From: Chlamydiia bacterium
GTDB lineage: Bacteria > Chlamydiota > Chlamydiia > Chlamydiales > FEN-1388
Direction of reading: 5' to 3'
NCBI GenBank assembly: GCA_028293095.1
Contig: JAQGPK010000120.1
Location: 1-9,500 of the forward strand
Length of the DNA stretch: 9,500 bases
This document shows positions 6,595-9,500 of this stretch, one piece after another. The notes below the pieces were generated by a model. That model was not told the DNA's origin and ran no database searches. It saw nothing but the letters and a program-made list of their open reading frames with translations. The position numbers were made by a program, and so were the translations under genes. Each line of letters begins with the position of its first letter. Position 1 is the first letter of the stretch.

Positions 6595-6768
6595 ACTAAA
6601 TTATAGATTAAGTAACTATAAACTTAATAATTAATTATTCTAAATTTATAAAAATATTTGCAATAAAAACTCCATTAATTAGTTCAGCACGTATTGAAAA
6701 ATAGGTATGGATATATGGTAAGAAAAACGAATAAAAATCTGGGATATTCAAAAAAAATAAAAAAAAAT

Positions 6769-6798
6769 ATATACAATAACATGCAAAAAATTGTATAT
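6769..6798. promoter_or_regulatory. Inverted repeat, candidate operator upstream of the 53-aa ORF
   Basis: ATATACAAT (6769-6777) and ATTGTATAT (6790-6798) are perfect 9-bp inverted arms with a 12-nt spacer. The arm centres are 21 bp apart, two helical turns, as expected for a dimeric DNA-binding protein. The right arm covers the place where the -35 of the TATAAT at 6812 should be (TTGTAT at 6791). A long A-rich tract (6749-6767) precedes it. The rest of the spacer 6559-6768 is AT-rich and shows nothing else I can name. Confidence 0.45.
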
Positions 6799-6811
6799 GC
6801 GAAAAAAGAAG

Positions 6812-6817
6812 TATAAT
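6812..6817 (+). promoter_or_regulatory. Putative -10 box (TATAAT) of the 53-aa ORF
   Basis: A consensus TATAAT with TTGTAT 15 bp upstream as a possible, slightly close, -35. Transcription would begin near 6824, just ahead of the AGGA ribosome site at 6829-6832. Confidence 0.5.
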
Positions 6818-6841
6818 TTTGATTATTTAGGATATTGAGAA

Positions 6842-7003
6842 ATGAGTAAAAAGATTTTTTGTTTAGTTATCGGACTTGTTATTGGATTACAAATCATGTC
6901 GTTACAATCTGACACGTATCTCATCCAACAGTCCCCACCTTCAAAGACCCCCATTTTAGACACTCAGTACCTCGATGACGATAGTGTGTCTCTTAATTCA
7001 TAA
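6842..7003 (+). CDS. Small secreted or membrane-anchored peptide, 53 aa
   Basis: A short open frame from ATG 6842 to TAA 7003. Residues 1-23 (MSKK, then a hydrophobic core around residues 5-20 with Gly and Ile/Val) form a signal peptide or single membrane anchor. The remaining 30 residues are polar, Ser/Pro/Asp-rich, with an acidic LDDDS near the C-terminus. There is no Cys after the core suitable for a lipobox; the only Cys is residue 7. AGGA at 6829-6832 lies 9 nt before the start, and a TATAAT box and inverted repeat lie upstream. The combination of promoter, ribosome site and signal sequence argues for a real gene rather than chance. It is followed after 44 nt by recD2. Function unknown; no family recognised. 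Confidence 0.6.
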   Translation: MSKKIFCLVIGLVIGLQIMSLQSDTYLIQQSPPSKTPILDTQYLDDDSVSLNS

Positions 7004-7035
7004 AAAAATTATCCTGCATAAATAGTGCCCCTGTT

Positions 7036-7041
7036 TATACT
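7036..7041 (+). promoter_or_regulatory. Putative -10 box (TATACT) directly upstream of recD2
   Basis: TATACT ends 6 bp before the recD2 ATG, so transcription from it would begin at or within a base of the A of the start codon. No -35 consensus is clear. Together with the lack of a Shine-Dalgarno sequence this suggests leaderless initiation, though transcription from the upstream small gene is equally possible. Confidence 0.35.
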
Positions 7042-7047
7042 GCTCTC

Positions 7048-9183
7048 ATGCAAGAACTCACAGGGTGCGTAGAAAGACTGACCTACTACGATAAAGAGAG
7101 CCACTTTGTCGTAGCTGCTATGCATGTAACTGGCACCAAAAAGCAAGAAGTTGTCATCACAGGCGTTATGCCAGGAATCCAAGTCGGCGAAACCATCCAT
7201 TGTCAGGGTGAGTGGAAGCGACATGATAAACATGGTGTTCAATTTGAAGTCACTACCTTCAAACTCGAACTTCCCAAAAATGCTCAAGCTATTGAAAAAT
7301 TTCTAGGATCTGGAGCCGTTAAAGGTGTTGGCGCTGGTTACGCAGCTAGAATTGTTGCCAAATTTGGTGATAAAACCCTTGATATCATCGATAAAGAACC
7401 CGATCGCCTCCAGGAAGTGGAAGGATTGGGACAAAAACGAATCGATGCGCTTCAAGAATCCTGGAAAGAGCATCAAGCCCTCCAGGAAGTCTTTATTTTT
7501 CTTCATGGGTATGGCATCAGCCGCGCCTACGCCAAACGCATCTTGAGAACCTATGGCCATAAAGCGATGCAAGCTATCAAAGAGAACCCCTATCAGCTTG
7601 CTAAAGATGTTAATGGCATTGGCTTTACGCATGCAGATGCCATTGCCAAGCACTTAGGCTTTACTCATGACTCTGTAGAGAGGATTCAAGCAGGCATTAG
7701 CTATGTCTTGAACGAACTTGCAGGCAACGGCCATGTTTGCCACCCATTAGATGCATTTTCAAAACTTGCGCAAGAGACTCTTCAAGTACCAGATGAATCC
7801 ATTCGCCAACACGTTGGTAAACTTTTCCAGCAAGGCGAGGTTGAACTTCGAACCTTGAGAGAGGATGCTCTCTATGTCTGGACAAAGCCACTCTATGTGT
7901 GCGAGCAGGGAATTAGCTCGGAAATTAAGCGGCTTATAGTCCACCCTTCTGCAATGCGAGATATTGTTGTCGATAAAGCCATCGAATGGGCAGAGGAAAA
8001 GCAAAAAATTCAATTTGCGCCACACCAAAAAGAGGCGCTTGCTCAGGTATTAACAAAAAAATTTTCAATCGTGACCGGCGGTCCTGGTACTGGAAAGAGC
8101 ACCATTACCAAAGCAATCGTTGGAATTTCGAGTAAGCTTACCAAAAAAATCATGCTCGCAGCCCCCACAGGACGTGCTGCAAAACGCCTCACTGAAATTA
8201 CCTCCTGCTACGCCTCCACCATCCACCGCATCCTCAAATTTGACTTTACCCAAGGAAAGTTTAAATACGATCGCGATAACCCTCTCGACGTAGATCTCTT
8301 GATCGTTGACGAATCGAGTATGATCGACACCTACCTGATGTACCAGCTCTTACGAGCAGTGCCCAATACAGCACGAGTGATTATCATCGGAGATGCTAAC
8401 CAACTTCCAAGTATTGGACCAGGAACTGTCCTTCGTGATCTTATCGCTGCAGAAAAAATACCAGTCACTAAACTCTCTGTGATCTTTCGACAAGCGTCGC
8501 ATTCAAAAATCATCGTCAATGCCCATCGTATTAATGAGGGAGAGATGCCCTATACAAAGAATTTTGAAAATTCTGACTTTTATTTTTTTGAAGCGCAAGA
8601 ACCAGAGGCTGTCAGAGAATCGATCATTGATCTTGTAACAACAAAAATCCCTGAAAAATTTGGTTTTGATCCTAAAAAAGAGATCCAAGTACTCGTTCCA
8701 ATGCGAAAAGGGCCTTGCGGGATTGAAATTTTAAATCGCGATCTCCAAGAAAAACTCACTCCCGGAGATAGCATTGGGCAATTTCGCGTTGGCGACAAAG
8801 TCATGCAACTAAAAAACAACTACTCAAAAGATGTCTTTAATGGCGATATTGGGATTATCACGCACATTGATAGCGATGCAATCATCGTCGATATTGATGA
8901 TAAAAGTATCAGCTACACATCTGCCGAGCTCGACGAGCTGACACTTGCCTATGCTGTCTCTGTCCATAAATACCAAGGAAGTGAGTGCCCAGCGATAGTC
9001 ATGCCAGTGCATACTGTCCATTTCAAGCTCTTAACCCGAAACCTCCTTTATACTGGAGTTACACGAGGTCGCAAACTTGTCTGTCTCGTCGGCACGAAAA
9101 AGGCCCTTGCCATTGCTGTAAAAAATCAGGAAGTCGCGACACGTTTTACAGGACTTCCGGAAGCTCTTCAAAGCATATTATAA
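7048..9183 (+). CDS. recD2: RecD2-type ATP-dependent DNA helicase (SF1B)
   Basis: A 711-aa helicase that moves 5'-3' on single-stranded DNA and acts in repair and replication-fork maintenance. Family members of this length with an N-terminal extension usually act without RecBC. An OB-like N-terminal domain (about 1-75) is followed by helix-hairpin-helix repeats (about 85-205, with VKGVGAGYAARI and VEGLGQKRID) and two RecA-like domains. Helicase motifs are complete: FAPHQKEAL (323-331), Walker A GGPGTGKST (344-352), APTGRAAKRL (372-381), Walker B IVDESSMID (419-427), GDANQLPSIGPG (448-459), FRQA (480-483), FNGDIG (597-602), VSVHKYQGSE (637-646) and TGVTRGR (669-675). The start fits the family (QELTGCVERLTYY), and no in-frame start lies further upstream before a stop. 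No Shine-Dalgarno sequence precedes it. The 3' end overlaps a convergent gene by 16 bp. Confidence 0.96.
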   Translation: MQELTGCVERLTYYDKESHFVVAAMHVTGTKKQEVVITGVMPGIQVGETIHCQGEWKRHDKHGVQFEVTTFKLELPKNAQAIEKFLGSGAVKGVGAGYAARIVAKFGDKTLDIIDKEPDRLQEVEGLGQKRIDALQESWKEHQALQEVFIFLHGYGISRAYAKRILRTYGHKAMQAIKENPYQLAKDVNGIGFTHADAIAKHLGFTHDSVERIQAGISYVLNELAGNGHVCHPLDAFSKLAQETLQVPDESIRQHVGKLFQQGEVELRTLREDALYVWTKPLYVCEQGISSEIKRLIVHPSAMRDIVVDKAIEWAEEKQKIQFAPHQKEALAQVLTKKFSIVTGGPGTGKSTITKAIVGISSKLTKKIMLAAPTGRAAKRLTEITSCYASTIHRILKFDFTQGKFKYDRDNPLDVDLLIVDESSMIDTYLMYQLLRAVPNTARVIIIGDANQLPSIGPGTVLRDLIAAEKIPVTKLSVIFRQASHSKIIVNAHRINEGEMPYTKNFENSDFYFFEAQEPEAVRESIIDLVTTKIPEKFGFDPKKEIQVLVPMRKGPCGIEILNRDLQEKLTPGDSIGQFRVGDKVMQLKNNYSKDVFNGDIGIITHIDSDAIIVDIDDKSISYTSAELDELTLAYAVSVHKYQGSECPAIVMPVHTVHFKLLTRNLLYTGVTRGRKLVCLVGTKKALAIAVKNQEVATRFTGLPEALQSIL

Positions 9184-9500
9184 AGCCTTTCTTTATGCTG
9201 TACACAGAAGTCAGCTGCTCCGCATAGGAGATGAAAAATACTATTAATGATGATTGCTTGATCTTTAGGCATATCGGTAAGTACTGTGAGCATCATTGTC
9301 GTCCCCATAAAACGTCGCGCCTCATTCCACATACTTCCTTGTAACCCCATTCCTTTAAAAATCCTATTACTCAAGACAATGGTAGTTGTGACAAATACGG
9401 GACTCGCGATCTGTAAAACTGCCGTTCGTAATACAAATTCATTATGATCTATAGACGTTGTGCTTGTAAGCGAACTATTACATGCACTGATGCAAGATCG
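9168..9500 (-). CDS. Unknown protein, 5' part beyond window edge
   Basis: The frame is open on the minus strand from the window edge to TGA at 9170-9168, 110 codons, with no ATG near the edge; an internal TTG at 9374 is not a convincing start. The visible N-terminal part is Ser/Thr-rich (SCISACNSSLTSTTS), followed by a moderately hydrophobic segment (AVLQIASPVFVTTTIVLSNRIF) and a second one (RRFMGTTMMLTVLTDMP). The end is helical with several Cys. I recognise no family. It overlaps recD2 tail to tail by 16 bp, and no hairpin terminator is visible between them. The SCIS near its visible beginning matches the MSCIS start of the 355-aa gene, so its true start may be just outside the window. The frame is probably real because it stays open over 330 bp outside recD2 coding sequence, but support is moderate. 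Confidence 0.55.
   Translation of the reverse strand, partial: RSCISACNSSLTSTTSIDHNEFVLRTAVLQIASPVFVTTTIVLSNRIFKGMGLQGSMWNEARRFMGTTMMLTVLTDMPKDQAIIINSIFHLLCGAADFCVQHKERLYNML

Overview
The window (about 40% G+C by eye, with very AT-rich spacers) carries eight protein genes plus one left-truncated and one right-truncated gene. The likely source is a chlamydia-related bacterium (Chlamydiae outside Chlamydiaceae), or less likely another obligate intracellular lineage. The reasons are tandem paralogous outer-membrane barrel proteins, a membrane-anchored hypothetical protein with a two-lobed hydrophobic N-terminus, TATAAT-type promoters in AT-rich spacers, and slim housekeeping genes. This assignment is inference; no rRNA or other definitive marker is present.

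Region 1 (1-2600, + strand): three tandem genes for outer-membrane beta-barrel proteins. The first is cut by the window edge and the other two are complete at 305 aa each. They resemble omptins (the OmpT/Pla/IcsP fold) in length, strand and loop order, a loop D-x-D pair, an A/V-G-Y strand and a C-terminal Phe. The second omptin catalytic pair (D-x-H) is altered differently in different copies. Each complete copy is followed by a closely related hairpin, and both share a conserved box about 60-90 bp upstream of the start.

Region 2 (2601-5387, - strand): a compact operon dnaG (primase) -> DCC-family thiol oxidoreductase -> tag (3-methyladenine DNA glycosylase I). The first two genes overlap by ATGA, and 13 nt separate the last two. 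The tag 3' end lies inside the hairpin that also ends the third omptin-like gene.

Region 3 (5491-7003): a 355-aa hypothetical membrane protein on the - strand, with a 283-bp AT-rich divergent spacer upstream. The spacer also holds an inverted repeat and a TATAAT box in front of a 53-aa secreted or membrane-anchored peptide on the + strand.

Region 4 (7048-9500): recD2, a complete SF1B helicase of 711 aa, whose start lacks a Shine-Dalgarno sequence and sits just after a TATACT box. Its 3' end overlaps by 16 bp the 3' end of a convergent unknown gene that runs off the right edge.

Functionally the window joins replication and repair genes (dnaG, tag, recD2) to lineage-specific envelope or host-interface genes. 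The most notable element is the tandem omptin-like family with an eroding catalytic site. No tRNA, rRNA, CRISPR array, insertion sequence or integrase is visible.
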